Part shown: piece by piece, positions 1-8,304 of the stretch
How the letters are laid out: each line of letters starts with the position of its first letter
Position numbering within the stretch: the stretch's first letter is position 1
Source: Arthrobacter cavernae
GTDB taxonomy: Bacteria; Actinomycetota; Actinomycetes; Actinomycetales; Micrococcaceae
Reading direction: 5' to 3'
DNA length: 64,000 nt
Assembly: GCF_017368795.1 (NCBI RefSeq)
Contig: NZ_JAFNLL010000004.1
Coordinates: 310,001 to 374,000 of the forward strand
Program-made: the position numbers and the translations under genes
The notes under the pieces: model-generated
Seen by the model: the letters and a program-made list of their open reading frames with translations, nothing else
What the model was told of the DNA's origin: nothing
Database searches by the model: none

Positions 1-1493
1 CCGGCGACTGGGTAACCGTCAACCGTCTGCCCGAGAAGTCGGCCCTCGGCGCCCCGGTGGACCAGACGCAGCGCAAGCCCGTGGACGAACGCTCCTACCG
101 CGAGGACCTCGAGACCGGCAAGAAGCCCGCCGCACCACTGCCTATGGTCTACGGCACCTTTGACCCCACCGAGGTCCTGGCTGCCGCCGGCGACGTCAAC
201 CGTCTGCCCTTGGGCGGCTACGACCCCGCCCCGCTGACCCTGGGCAAGGACGCCGAAGGCAAGGACACCGACGCCACGGTGCTTAAACCGTCGCTGAGCG
301 CCACGGGACTGGTCAGCCAGTCGGCCGGTGCCATCACCGACTACTACGGCCTTGCCGCAGCCCGCGGCTACGACGCCAACGCCAACGTCATCGACGCCAT
401 CCGCGTGCGCGCCAACGCCGCCGGCACCTGGAAGCATGCTCAGCCGGAGGTTGAAAAGCTCGCCGCGGAAATCCGCGAGCTCGGCCTCGAAGCCACCGTG
501 GTGGCCGGTTCCGCCCGCGAGGACACCAGCATCTTCGTCCCCGGCTACTCCAAGGACGACGCCGGCAAGGAAGCCGCGCTGGGCACCGTCCAGCAGTCGT
601 GGGTGCGCCAGGACGCAGCGGACGCCGTTTCCGGATCGCTGACCGGCACTAACGTCACCCTGCTGTTCCTGACCCTGCTGGGCGCCACCCTGCTGACCGG
701 TGCCTCCACCGTGAGCTACATCCGCCAGCGCCGGCGCGAGGCAGGCACCCTGCGAGCCATGGGCTGGACCCAGAAGCGGATCCGCTCCTGGGTGCTTGAG
801 GAATTCGCGGTCGGTGCGGCGGCCCTCGCGGCCGCCGGGATCCTGCTGAGCCTGCTCAGCTGGAACCTTGCCACCGTGATGGTGTCCGTCTCGATGCTGG
901 CGATCTACGCCGGCGCCGCCTACCTTGCGGCCCGCCAACTGCGCCACCGCGTGGTAGTGGACCAGGAGCCGCAGCACGACGACCGTCTGGTCATGGTGGA
1001 CTCGCCGCTGACCTTCGCCAACCGCCAGCTCACCACGAACCGCTTCAACTCCGCCTCGCTCGCCGTCGCCGTCGGTGTCTTCGGTGCGGCCGTCGGTGCG
1101 CTGATCGCGCTGCTGATCGACATCCCGCGGGCCGCCGGGGCAAGTGCCCTCAGCGGCCTGGCCGCCGCAAGCATCACCTTCCCCAGCGTGCTGCTGGCGG
1201 TCTTCGGTGTGCTCGTGGGCCTGCTGCTGACCCTGGTCACCGGACGATTCGAGCTGCACGCCAAGCGCGAGTACATCGGCACCCTGCGGGCCATGGGCTG
1301 GAACCCGGACATGCTGGGCCAGGTCCGGTTCTTCGAAAACGCACTCGTCGGCACCGTAGCCCTGCCCCTGGGCGTCCTCGGTGCCCTCGGGCTCGGGCTG
1401 CTGCTGGCCCCCTATGCCGCACTCTGGGCCGGACTGGCCGGGCTGCTGGCCGTACTTTGCTGGATTCCCATTGCAACGAAAGTGGTCAAATGA
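1..1493 (+). CDS. FtsX-type ABC transporter permease (5' truncated by window edge)
   Basis: The frame is open from base 3, so the gene starts before the window; 496 residues are visible. It reads as the permease of a MacB/FtsX-class ABC exporter in the cytoplasmic membrane: an extracytoplasmic domain, then hydrophobic segments around bases 650-720, 815-940, 1060-1130, 1170-1240 and 1345-1480. Two FtsX-like modules are recognisable because the phrase GTLRAMGW occurs twice, near bases 747 and 1279, in the cytoplasmic loop that normally meets the ATPase. The stop overlaps the ATPase start (ATGA), so the two are almost certainly co-translated partners. The substrate cannot be told from the sequence; lipid, peptide or antibiotic export are all known in this class. 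Confidence 0.88.
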   Translation, partial: GDWVTVNRLPEKSALGAPVDQTQRKPVDERSYREDLETGKKPAAPLPMVYGTFDPTEVLAAAGDVNRLPLGGYDPAPLTLGKDAEGKDTDATVLKPSLSATGLVSQSAGAITDYYGLAAARGYDANANVIDAIRVRANAAGTWKHAQPEVEKLAAEIRELGLEATVVAGSAREDTSIFVPGYSKDDAGKEAALGTVQQSWVRQDAADAVSGSLTGTNVTLLFLTLLGATLLTGASTVSYIRQRRREAGTLRAMGWTQKRIRSWVLEEFAVGAAALAAAGILLSLLSWNLATVMVSVSMLAIYAGAAYLAARQLRHRVVVDQEPQHDDRLVMVDSPLTFANRQLTTNRFNSASLAVAVGVFGAAVGALIALLIDIPRAAGASALSGLAAASITFPSVLLAVFGVLVGLLLTLVTGRFELHAKREYIGTLRAMGWNPDMLGQVRFFENALVGTVALPLGVLGALGLGLLLAPYAALWAGLAGLLAVLCWIPIATKVVK

Positions 1494-2248
1494 CTGACAA
1501 CCTCCACCCCGAGCTGACGGCGACCCCGGAATCCACCGACGAGTCGTTTCAGACGCGCGCCAACACCATCGTGAAGGCCGCCGACCACGCGACCCCGCTC
1601 GCACTGAGCCGGATCACCATCCACTACGGCGACGACAGGGCCGGCGGCGCCGAGCCGGTCGACGTCGTCGACGACTTCGACCTGACGCTCCACGCCGGCG
1701 AGATGCACTGCATCGCCGGCCGCAGCGGCTCCGGCAAGACCAGCATCCTGACGGTGAGCGCTGGACTGACGCTCCCGACGTCGGGCCGGGTCTTCTGGGA
1801 GGGCACCTCGCTGGAGAAGATGGGCGACGACGAGATCGCCGACCGCCGCCGTGCCCTGATCGGTTACGTGGACCAGGGCGGCGCCTTGATCGACGGCATG
1901 AGCGCCCTCGAGAACGTCCTGCTGCCGGCCGTGCCCGACGGCGAAGTGGAGCAGCGTACGGAGATGGCCAAGGACCTCCTGGACCTGGTGGGCCTGGGCC
2001 GGCGCATGCGACACCGCCCCGCGCAGCTCTCCGGCGGTGAGCGCCAGCGTGTGGCCATCGCCCGGGCGCTGATCCTCGGCACCCGCGTGCTGGTGGTGGA
2101 CGAACCCACGGCCAGCCTGGACCGTGCCGCTGCCAACCGCATCATCGGCATCCTGAAGGACACCACCAGCGACGGCATCGCCGTGCTGGTGGCCTCGCAC
2201 GACCACGAGCTCGTCCGGCTCAGCGACACGCTGACCGAACTCAACTAG
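1490..2248 (+). CDS. ABC transporter ATP-binding protein (LolD/MacB-like)
   Basis: A 252-residue nucleotide-binding subunit that would power the permease upstream. Visible motifs: Walker A GRSGSGKT (residues 77-84), Q-loop Gln129, signature LSGGERQ (180-186), Walker B LVVDEP (201-206) and the switch His237 in ASHDH. The ATG at 1490 was chosen because it overlaps the permease stop; an upstream TTG at 1457 in the same frame would lie inside the permease. The N-terminal 35 residues before the first strand are longer than usual for LolD. Length and motifs fit the family of ATPases paired with FtsX permeases. No catalytic residue is missing. Confidence 0.9.
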   Translation: MTDNLHPELTATPESTDESFQTRANTIVKAADHATPLALSRITIHYGDDRAGGAEPVDVVDDFDLTLHAGEMHCIAGRSGSGKTSILTVSAGLTLPTSGRVFWEGTSLEKMGDDEIADRRRALIGYVDQGGALIDGMSALENVLLPAVPDGEVEQRTEMAKDLLDLVGLGRRMRHRPAQLSGGERQRVAIARALILGTRVLVVDEPTASLDRAAANRIIGILKDTTSDGIAVLVASHDHELVRLSDTLTELN

Positions 2249-2265
2249 AAAGGTAACTTCTTAGA

Positions 2266-3825
2266 GTGACGTCCGCAGAGAAACCCCCGTTCTACATCTC
2301 CACTGCCATCAGCTACCCCAACGGGGAGCCGCACATCGGCCACGCCTATGAGTTTGTCGCCGCCGACGCCCTGGCCCGCTTCAAGCGCCTGGACGGCTTC
2401 GACGTCTTCTACATGTCCGGCACCGACGAACATGGCTTGAAGGTACAGCAGACGGCGGACAAAGAGGGCTTGACCGCCCAGGAACTCGTGGACCGCAATT
2501 CTGCGGCCTTCCGTGAAGTCCATGACCTGGTGGACAGCTCCTACGACCGCTTCATCCGCACCACCGACGCCGACCACTACGCCGCGTGCCAGGCCATCTG
2601 GAAGAAGATGGAATCCAACGGCGACATCTACCTCTCCAAGTACGAGGGCTGGTACTCCGTCCGTGACGAGGCCTACTACGGCGAAGACGACACTGTGGTG
2701 AAATCGGACGGCGTCCGCTACTCGAAGGAGACAGACACCGAGGTCACCTGGACGGCCGAGGAGAGCTACTTCTTCCGGCTCTCGGCATACCAGGACAAGC
2801 TGCTGGCCCTGTACGAAGCCCAGCCGGAGTTCGGCGCACCGCAGTACCGCTTCAACGAGGTCATCAGCTTCGTCAAGCGCGGCCTCGAGGATCTCTCGAT
2901 CAGCCGCACCACTTTCGACTGGGGCGTACCGGTTCCCGGCGATCCCAAGCACGTCATGTACGTGTGGGTGGATGCACTCACCAACTACCTGACCGGTGCC
3001 GGCTACCCCGACGTCGACTCGGAATCGTTCCGGAAGTTCTGGCCGGCCGACGTCCATGTCATCGGCAAGGACATCTCCCGCTTCCACGCCATCTACTGGC
3101 CCGCGTTCCTCATGAGCGCCGGCCTGGAACTGCCCAAGCGCGTCATGATCCACGGCTTCCTGCAGAACAACGGCGTGAAAATGTCCAAGTCCCTCGGCAA
3201 TGTGGTGGCCCCGCGCGACTTCGTGGACCAGTACGGCCTGGACCAGGTGCGCTTCTTCTTCCTGCGTGAAGTGCCCTTCGGTGCGGACGGCAGCTACAAC
3301 CACGAGGCCATCGTGGGCCGCATGAACGCGGACCTGGCCAACAACTTCGGCAACCTGGCGCAGCGTTCTCTGTCCATGGTGGCCAAGAACTGCGAAGGTC
3401 GCGTGCCGGTACCCGGCGCCTTCACCGACGCCGACAAGGCCCTGCTGGCCCAGGCCAACGAACTGCTCGCCACAGCACGCGCCGCGTTCGACAAGCAGGA
3501 ATTCAGCCGTGCCCTCGAGGCGATCTGGGGCGTGCTGGGCGACACCAACGCCTACTTTGCGGACCAGGCCCCGTGGGTGCTGCGCAAGACCGACGTCGAG
3601 CGCATGAACACGGTCCTGTACGTCACCCTCGAGGTGGTCCGCATCGTTGCAATCCTTGCCCAGCCGGTCATGCCGGCGGCCTCCGCCAAGCTGCTCGACG
3701 TTCTGGGGCAGCCGGAGGGCGACGCCCGCCAGTTCGCCGCCATCGCGACGCCGATCGTGGCCGGCACCGAGCTGCCCGCCCCGGCACCGGTGTTCCCCCG
3801 GTACGAGGAACCCGCCGAAGCCTAG
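2266..3825 (+). CDS. metG: Methionyl-tRNA synthetase
   Basis: Charges tRNA-Met with methionine in the cytoplasm. The 519-residue protein has the class I signatures HIGH (residues 23-26) and KMSKS (305-309), with the catalytic Rossmann fold split by the connective peptide and an anticodon-binding helical region after residue 360. There are no paired CxxC cysteines in the connective peptide, so this is a form without the zinc knuckle, and it ends without the C-terminal dimerisation/tRNA-binding domain found in longer MetRS. The start is GTG with a GAAAGG ribosome site 12 bases upstream. It follows the ABC genes by 17 bases and may share their transcript. The next gene is separated by a nested-hairpin repeat. 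Confidence 0.97.
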   Translation: MTSAEKPPFYISTAISYPNGEPHIGHAYEFVAADALARFKRLDGFDVFYMSGTDEHGLKVQQTADKEGLTAQELVDRNSAAFREVHDLVDSSYDRFIRTTDADHYAACQAIWKKMESNGDIYLSKYEGWYSVRDEAYYGEDDTVVKSDGVRYSKETDTEVTWTAEESYFFRLSAYQDKLLALYEAQPEFGAPQYRFNEVISFVKRGLEDLSISRTTFDWGVPVPGDPKHVMYVWVDALTNYLTGAGYPDVDSESFRKFWPADVHVIGKDISRFHAIYWPAFLMSAGLELPKRVMIHGFLQNNGVKMSKSLGNVVAPRDFVDQYGLDQVRFFFLREVPFGADGSYNHEAIVGRMNADLANNFGNLAQRSLSMVAKNCEGRVPVPGAFTDADKALLAQANELLATARAAFDKQEFSRALEAIWGVLGDTNAYFADQAPWVLRKTDVERMNTVLYVTLEVVRIVAILAQPVMPAASAKLLDVLGQPEGDARQFAAIATPIVAGTELPAPAPVFPRYEEPAEA

Positions 3826-3849
3826 GGCGCCCGGCTCCCGGCTCCGGCC

Positions 3850-3953
3850 AGACGCTCTCTCACCTTTGGCGGGTTTTTGGCAATCGCTCTCTCACTTCCA
3901 ATCCGGAGGTGAGAGAGCGTTTGTGTTTGGGGCCCAAAGGTGAGAGAGCGTCT
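3850..3953. repeat. Nested inverted repeat, REP/BIME-like, copy 1
   Basis: A perfect 20-base outer inverted repeat (AGACGCTCTCTCACCTTTGG at 3850-3869, complement at 3934-3953) encloses an inner 11-base inverted repeat (3885-3895 and 3909-3919). The inner arms carry the same CGCTCTCTCAC core as the outer arms, so the core occurs four times in 104 bases. A second, diverged copy with the same architecture sits at 6420-6522. The shared core and conserved nesting mark a dispersed repeat family rather than a simple terminator. The right end of this copy is about 38 bases before the leuB promoter. Confidence 0.85.
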
Positions 3954-3990
3954 GTGCTCCCTTCCCTCGTGTTCGAATGGTGAGACGTTT

Positions 3991-4028
3991 TTGACCAACA
4001 TGTGGATGCCTTGGCTACATTGGATCCA
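3991..4028 (+). promoter_or_regulatory. Probable leuB promoter, leaderless geometry
   Basis: TTGACC (3991-3996), a 19-base spacer and TACATT (4016-4021) lie just before the ATG at 4028. The six bases between the -10 hexamer and the ATG place the start site at or next to the A of the start codon, and there is no ribosome site. The 19-base spacer is long, so the -35 match may be incidental. Confidence 0.5.
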
Positions 4029-5080
4029 TGAGCGCATCGTCCATCAATCTGGCTGTCATCCCCGGTGACGGCATTGGCCCCGAGGTCATCGCCGAAGCCA
4101 TCAAGGTTCTCGAAAAGGCTGTCGCCGCCGAAGGCGTCACCCTGGAGCAGACCCACTACAGGCTTGGTGCACAGCACTGGCTCGAGACGGGCGAGACCCT
4201 CCCGGACGAAGTCCTTGCAGACCTGCGCACGCGCGACGCCATCCTATTCGGCGCCGTCGGGGCAGCCCCGGGCGATACGCGCATCCCCTCCGGCATCATT
4301 GAACGCGAGATGCTGCTCAAGCTCCGCTTCAGCCTGGACCACTTCGTCAATCTGCGGCCCTCGCGCCTCTACGGCACGGTCGGCAGCCCGCTGGCCAACC
4401 CGGGCACGATCGACTTCATCGTGGTCCGCGAAGGCACCGAAGGCCCGTACGTCGGCAACGGCGGCAGCCTGCGCACCGGCACCCCGCACGAGATCGCCAC
4501 GGAGGTCTCGCTCAACACGGCCCACGGCGTGGAGCGCGTGGTCCGCGATGCCTTCCGCCGCGCCAGCGAGCGCCCCCGCAAGCACGTCACCCTCGTCCAC
4601 AAGCACAACGTGCTGGTCTACGCCGGCCACCTGTGGAAGCGGATCGTGGAGGAAGTGGCCCAGGACTTCCCCGAGGTCACCCACGACTACCTGCACATCG
4701 ACGCCGCCACGATCTTCATGGTTACGGACCCCGCGCGCTTCGATGTCATCGTCACCGACAACCTGTTCGGCGACATCCTGACCGACCTCGCCGCGGCCGT
4801 CACCGGCGGCATCGGCCTGGCAGCCTCCGGCAACATCAACATGGACCGCACCGCTCCGTCCATGTTCGAACCCGTCCACGGCTCGGCCCCGGACATCGCC
4901 GGCCAGCAGAAGGCCGACCCCACCGCGGCCATCCTGTCCGCCGTGCTCCTGCTGGACCACCTCGGCTTCACCGCCGCGGCCCGCAGGATCGAAGCCGCCG
5001 TGGTGGCCGACGTCGAAGGCCGCACCGGCGAGCCGCGCAGCACAGCTGCCATCGGCGACGCTATCGCGGCACGACTCTAG
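4028..5080 (+). CDS. leuB: 3-isopropylmalate dehydrogenase
   Basis: Oxidises and decarboxylates 3-isopropylmalate to 2-ketoisocaproate, the third step of leucine synthesis, using NAD and a divalent metal. The 350-residue product begins with the NAD-binding GDGIGPEV strand and carries the metal/substrate aspartates in [11 protein letters not shown] and the C-terminal [13 protein letters not shown] motif. It is the short actinobacterial form. It is not joined to leuCD, which lie 12.6 kb downstream in this window, but it is followed by ilvE, so the last two enzymes of branched-chain amino acid synthesis are neighbours. A -10-like TACATT six bases before the ATG suggests a leaderless mRNA. Confidence 0.96.
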   Translation: MSASSINLAVIPGDGIGPEVIAEAIKVLEKAVAAEGVTLEQTHYRLGAQHWLETGETLPDEVLADLRTRDAILFGAVGAAPGDTRIPSGIIEREMLLKLRFSLDHFVNLRPSRLYGTVGSPLANPGTIDFIVVREGTEGPYVGNGGSLRTGTPHEIATEVSLNTAHGVERVVRDAFRRASERPRKHVTLVHKHNVLVYAGHLWKRIVEEVAQDFPEVTHDYLHIDAATIFMVTDPARFDVIVTDNLFGDILTDLAAAVTGGIGLAASGNINMDRTAPSMFEPVHGSAPDIAGQQKADPTAAILSAVLLLDHLGFTAAARRIEAAVVADVEGRTGEPRSTAAIGDAIAARL

Positions 5081-5214
5081 GGGCCTGCCCGCGGGCGTAA
5101 GCTTGACGTGAATTACTTATATGCTGCCGTGGTCCGCCGCTGAACCATGTCCTCTGAGAGACGTATCCTCTGAGGCAAGGTTCGCGCCGCCACGCAGCCG
5201 ACTGTGGAGGAACA

Positions 5215-6327
5215 ATGACCCAGACTGCCCACGGCGTCGAATTCAACAAGCACCTGTCAGCCACGCCGAAGTCTGTTGAGGAACGGGAAGCCATCCTGGC
5301 GAACCCGGGATTCGGTGACTACTTCACCGACAACACCGCCATTGTCGACTTCAAGGTTGACGCCGACGGCAACGGCGGCTGGCACAATGCCCGGGTCGAA
5401 GCCTATGGACCTATCTCCCTGGATCCCTCGGCAGCAGTCCTGCACTATGGCCAGGAGATCTTTGAGGGCCTCAAGGCGTACCGCCACGCAGATGGTTCCG
5501 TCTGGACCTTCCGGCCGGAAGCAAACGCTGCCCGCCTGAACAAGTCGGCCCGTCGCCTGGCCCTGCCGGAACTGCCCGAGGACTACTTCCTGGGCGCCAT
5601 CCGCGAGCTCGTGGCTGCGGACCAGGACTGGGTTCCTTCCGGCGACGGCGAAGCCCTATACCTGCGCCCGTTCATGATCGCCACTGAGGCCTTCCTGGGT
5701 GTCCGTGCCGCCCGTGAGGTGTCCTTCCGCGTCATCGCCTCGCCTGCCGGCAACTACTTCGGCGGCGAACTGAAGCCTGTTTCCATTTGGATCTCCCGCG
5801 AATACGCCCGTGCAGGCCGCGGCGGCACCGGTGCGGCCAAGTGCGGCGGCAACTACGCTGCCTCCCTGATCGCCCAGCAGGAAGCTGAGGCCAACGGCTG
5901 CAAGCAGGTTCTGTTCCTGGACCACTTCAACGACGACGCCGTTGAAGAGCTGGGCGGCATGAACGTCTTCTTTGTCTTCAAGGACGGCTCGCTCGCCACC
6001 CCGGCGCTCACAGGCACCATCCTGGAAGGCGTCACCCGCTCCTCGGTCATGCAGGTGGCCCGCGACATGGGCCGCGAGGTCTCCGAGCGCAAGATCACCC
6101 TCGCCGAATGGCGCGACGGCGTGGCTTCCGGCGAGATCACCGAGGTCTTCGCCTGCGGTACGGCTGCCGTCATCACCCCCATCGGCGTCCTCAAGGACGA
6201 GACCGAGTTCATCGGCTCCGAGGATGCCAAGACCGGCGACGTCACCATGGCCATCCGCGAACAGTTGCTCGGCATCCAGACCGGCACCGTCGAGGACACC
6301 CACGGCTGGCTGACCCGCCTGGTCTAG
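5215..6327 (+). CDS. ilvE: Branched-chain amino acid aminotransferase
   Basis: Transfers an amino group from glutamate to the 2-keto acids of leucine, isoleucine and valine; a fold-type IV PLP enzyme. The 370-residue protein shows the expected motifs, including GQEIFEGLKAYR near residue 85 and the PLP lysine Lys209 in AAKCGGNYAAS. The ATG has a good ribosome site (GGAGGAAC). The 134-base gap after leuB holds two copies of TCCTCTGAG (5150-5158 and 5166-5174) spaced 16 bases apart, which could be a regulator site. I could not fix a convincing promoter there: TTGACG at 5103 and TATGCT at 5120 are too close together. Confidence 0.96.
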   Translation: MTQTAHGVEFNKHLSATPKSVEEREAILANPGFGDYFTDNTAIVDFKVDADGNGGWHNARVEAYGPISLDPSAAVLHYGQEIFEGLKAYRHADGSVWTFRPEANAARLNKSARRLALPELPEDYFLGAIRELVAADQDWVPSGDGEALYLRPFMIATEAFLGVRAAREVSFRVIASPAGNYFGGELKPVSIWISREYARAGRGGTGAAKCGGNYAASLIAQQEAEANGCKQVLFLDHFNDDAVEELGGMNVFFVFKDGSLATPALTGTILEGVTRSSVMQVARDMGREVSERKITLAEWRDGVASGEITEVFACGTAAVITPIGVLKDETEFIGSEDAKTGDVTMAIREQLLGIQTGTVEDTHGWLTRLV

Positions 6328-6363
6328 CCTCCTGGTTCTGAATTAGCGGCCTTGAATTAGCGC

Positions 6364-6405
6364 CCGACGGCGGTCGGTCCACTGCGATGGGCAGGCCGCC
6401 GTCGG
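6364..6405. terminator. GC hairpin after ilvE
   Basis: CCGACGGCGG (6364-6373) pairs perfectly with CCGCCGTCGG (6396-6405) across a 22-base loop, 36 bases after the ilvE stop. There is no U-tract, as is common for actinobacterial hairpin terminators, so termination is inferred from position only. Confidence 0.4.
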
Positions 6406-6419
6406 CGTTCCCCCACCCC

Positions 6420-6522
6420 AACGCTCTCTCACCTTTGATGGGTTTTCCCCTGACGCTCTATCACTTGCCTAAGACAAGTGATAGAGGGTTGGCCGATCCG
6501 GCGCTAAAGGTGAGAGAGCGTT
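6420..6522. repeat. Nested inverted repeat, REP/BIME-like, copy 2
   Basis: The outer arms AACGCTCTCTCACCTTT (6420-6436) and its exact complement (6506-6522) enclose a perfect inner stem CTCTATCACTTG (6456-6467) with CAAGTGATAGAG (6475-6486). The outer core is the same as in the copy at 3850-3953. The inner arms have diverged (CTCTATCAC in place of CTCTCTCAC) but both sides changed together, so pairing is kept. That is good evidence that the hairpin itself is under selection or is copied as a unit. The right arm ends 15 bases before the next start codon. Confidence 0.85.
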
Positions 6523-6537
6523 TGGCATGATGGAACC

Positions 6538-7335
6538 GTGAATACGGTCAACGATGCCTCCTTCCAGCACGCCGATTTCCAGCAGAGCAGCCCGCTGACG
6601 CGCTTCCGCCTGGCACCCAACCCCGGGCCGATGAGCCTTGACGGCACCAACTCCTACGTGATCGGCGTTCCGGGGTCCGGGCACGTCGCGGTGGTCGATC
6701 CAGGGCCCCTGGACGCGGGGCACCTGGCTGCGCTGGCGGCGGCCGGCACCGTGGACCTCGTCCTCATCACGCACCGGCACGCCGACCACACCGAGGCCTC
6801 GGCGCGCTTCCATGAACTCACGGGCGCACCCGTCCGGGCCGCGGCCCCGGAACACTGCCATGGCGGGGAGCCCCTGCGGGACGGCGAGGTGCTCCTGGCC
6901 GGCGGCGTCGAGATCCGCGTGCTCGCCACCCCCGGCCACACCTCGGACTCGCTGTGCTTCCACCTGCCCGACGACGGCCCCGCCGGGTCCGTGCTGACCG
7001 GGGACACCATCCTGGGCCGCGGCACCACAGTCCTTGACTACCCGGACGGCCGCCTCGGAGACTACCTGGGCAGCCTGGACCGCCTCGAAGCCCTGGGCGC
7101 CGCAACACTGCTGCCGGCCCACGGGCCGGTGCTTCCCGCCCTTGACGAGAAATGCCGCGAGTACCGTGCCCACCGCCAGGAGCGCCTGGAGCAGATCCGC
7201 GCGGCGCTGGCGGAGTTGGGCGAGGACGCGGAGATACCGGCCGTCACCGATGCTGTCTATCCCGACGTCGCGCCCAACGTCCGCTGGGCGGCCGAAACGT
7301 CCGTGGCGGCGCAGCTGGACTACCTGCGCTCCTGA
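6538..7335 (+). CDS. Metallo-beta-lactamase-fold hydrolase
   Basis: A 265-residue MBL-fold protein, probably cytoplasmic. The metal-binding HxHxDH motif is present as HRHADH (residues 79-84), followed by the conserved glycine/histidine turn ATPGHTSDS, the aspartate of TGDTILG and a late histidine in PAHGPV. The C-terminal extension, rich in charged helix, matches the LACTB2/RNase-like subgroup, where the substrate is often RNA or a thioester, but the true substrate is not known. The GTG start at 6538 lies six bases after a CATGAT hexamer, so transcript and coding region may begin together. It is followed after 37 bases by the FAH-family gene, which has its own promoter. Confidence 0.85.
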   Translation: MNTVNDASFQHADFQQSSPLTRFRLAPNPGPMSLDGTNSYVIGVPGSGHVAVVDPGPLDAGHLAALAAAGTVDLVLITHRHADHTEASARFHELTGAPVRAAAPEHCHGGEPLRDGEVLLAGGVEIRVLATPGHTSDSLCFHLPDDGPAGSVLTGDTILGRGTTVLDYPDGRLGDYLGSLDRLEALGAATLLPAHGPVLPALDEKCREYRAHRQERLEQIRAALAELGEDAEIPAVTDAVYPDVAPNVRWAAETSVAAQLDYLRS

Positions 7336-7359
7336 GCAGAGGAGGGCCGGGGCGGACGG

Positions 7360-7373
7360 TAGGCTTGAACCCA
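7360..7373 (+). promoter_or_regulatory. -10 element of FAH-family gene, leaderless geometry
   Basis: TAGGCT at 7360-7365 is seven bases before the ATG at 7373 and there is no ribosome site. The same TAGGNT hexamer at the same distance recurs before at least five other genes here (16715-16720 minus, 25820-25825 minus, 33111, 47585 and 50303). Confidence 0.55.
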
Positions 7374-8149
7374 TGCGTATCGCCCGGTTTGTAGTTGATT
7401 CTGATCCTCTTTACGGCGTTGTTGAAGGCGAGCCCGGCAGTGAGGAAGTCACTGTCATCCACGGCGACCCCTTCTTCAGCGGCGTGGAACGTACCCACGT
7501 CAAGCACAAGCTCGAGGACGTCCGGCTCCTCGCGCCCATCATTCCCCGCAGCAAGGTGATCGGCGTGGGCCGCAACTTCGCCGAGCACGCCGCCGAGCTT
7601 GGCAACGAGGTCCCGCAGCAGCCGCTGCTGTTCCTGAAGCCGAACACCTCTGTGATCGGCCCCAATGACCCCATCGTGCTGCCGGAATTCTCGGAGGAGG
7701 TCTCCTACGAGGCCGAGCTGTGCGTGGTCATCGGCCGCATCTGCAAGGACGTCCCGGAGGACCGTGCCGACGACGTCATCTTCGGCTACACCTGCGGCAA
7801 CGACCTCACGGCACGCGACGTGCAGCAGACCGACCTGCAGTGGGCCCGCGCCAAGGGCTTCGACACCTCGGCCCCGCTGGGCCCCTGGATCGAGACTGAA
7901 CTGGACACCGAGGACCTGGCCATCAAGGGCTGGCTCAACGGCGAACTGCGCCAGGACGGCAACACCAGCCAGATGGTCCGCGGCGTCCGCGAAATCGTCT
8001 CCATCGTCTCGCAGGCCTTCACCCTGCTCCCGGGCGACGTCATCATGACCGGCACCCCGGCCGGCGTCGACCTCGTCTCGGCCGGCGACCGCTACGAGAT
8101 CGAGATCGAAGGCATCGGCCGCCTGTCCAACCCGGTGGTCCGCCGCTAA
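7373..8149 (+). CDS. Fumarylacetoacetate hydrolase (FAH) family protein
   Basis: A 258-residue FAH-fold enzyme that would cleave a C-C bond, decarboxylate or hydrate a 2-oxo acid using a bound divalent metal. The metal ligands appear in the conserved strings around bases 7700-7715 (EAELCVVIG) and 7795-7830 ([10 protein letters not shown]), and the family lysine in [12 protein letters not shown]. The N-terminal 60-residue RIARF domain is present, as in actinobacterial 2-hydroxyhepta-2,4-diene-1,7-dioate isomerase-like proteins. The ATG at 7373 is preferred over any start inside the upstream gene because a TAGGCT hexamer lies seven bases before it. The neighbour gltX gives no functional clue. 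Confidence 0.85.
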   Translation: MRIARFVVDSDPLYGVVEGEPGSEEVTVIHGDPFFSGVERTHVKHKLEDVRLLAPIIPRSKVIGVGRNFAEHAAELGNEVPQQPLLFLKPNTSVIGPNDPIVLPEFSEEVSYEAELCVVIGRICKDVPEDRADDVIFGYTCGNDLTARDVQQTDLQWARAKGFDTSAPLGPWIETELDTEDLAIKGWLNGELRQDGNTSQMVRGVREIVSIVSQAFTLLPGDVIMTGTPAGVDLVSAGDRYEIEIEGIGRLSNPVVRR

Positions 8150-8188
8150 GCGGGCCGCCACCGCTGAACCCAGCCACCGCTGGACCGC

Positions 8189-8220
8189 CGACGGCGGCAC
8201 CCACCCGGGTGCCGCCGTCG
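8189..8220. terminator. 14-bp GC hairpin between FAH gene and gltX
   Basis: CGACGGCGGCACCC (8189-8202) and GGGTGCCGCCGTCG (8207-8220) form a perfect 14-base stem with a four-base loop, 39 bases after the FAH-family stop and before the gltX promoter. It has no U-tract. A terminator is the simplest reading. Confidence 0.5.
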
Positions 8221-8287
8221 AGCCCTGCTTGGGCGAACCTGCTGGGGCAAACCCAGCCCCCGCGAAATCCGGGCAGGCCGCAGGCGG

Positions 8288-8304
8288 TAAAGTTGGAACC
8301 ACTA
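8288..8304 (+). promoter_or_regulatory. -10 element of gltX
   Basis: TAAAGT at 8288-8293 is ten bases before the ATG at 8304, predicting a leader of only about three bases. There is no clear -35 hexamer and no ribosome site. Confidence 0.4.

Noticed and set aside
5097..5131. Promoter before ilvE from TTGACG and TATGCT
   Set aside because: Only 11 bases separate the hexamers, too few for one promoter.
6364..8220. GACGGCGG/CCGCCGTC hairpins after ilvE, after the FAH gene and after ddl as a second repeat family
   Set aside because: The shared core is short and GC-biased, loops and lengths differ, and each lies at a gene end; independent terminators explain them better.
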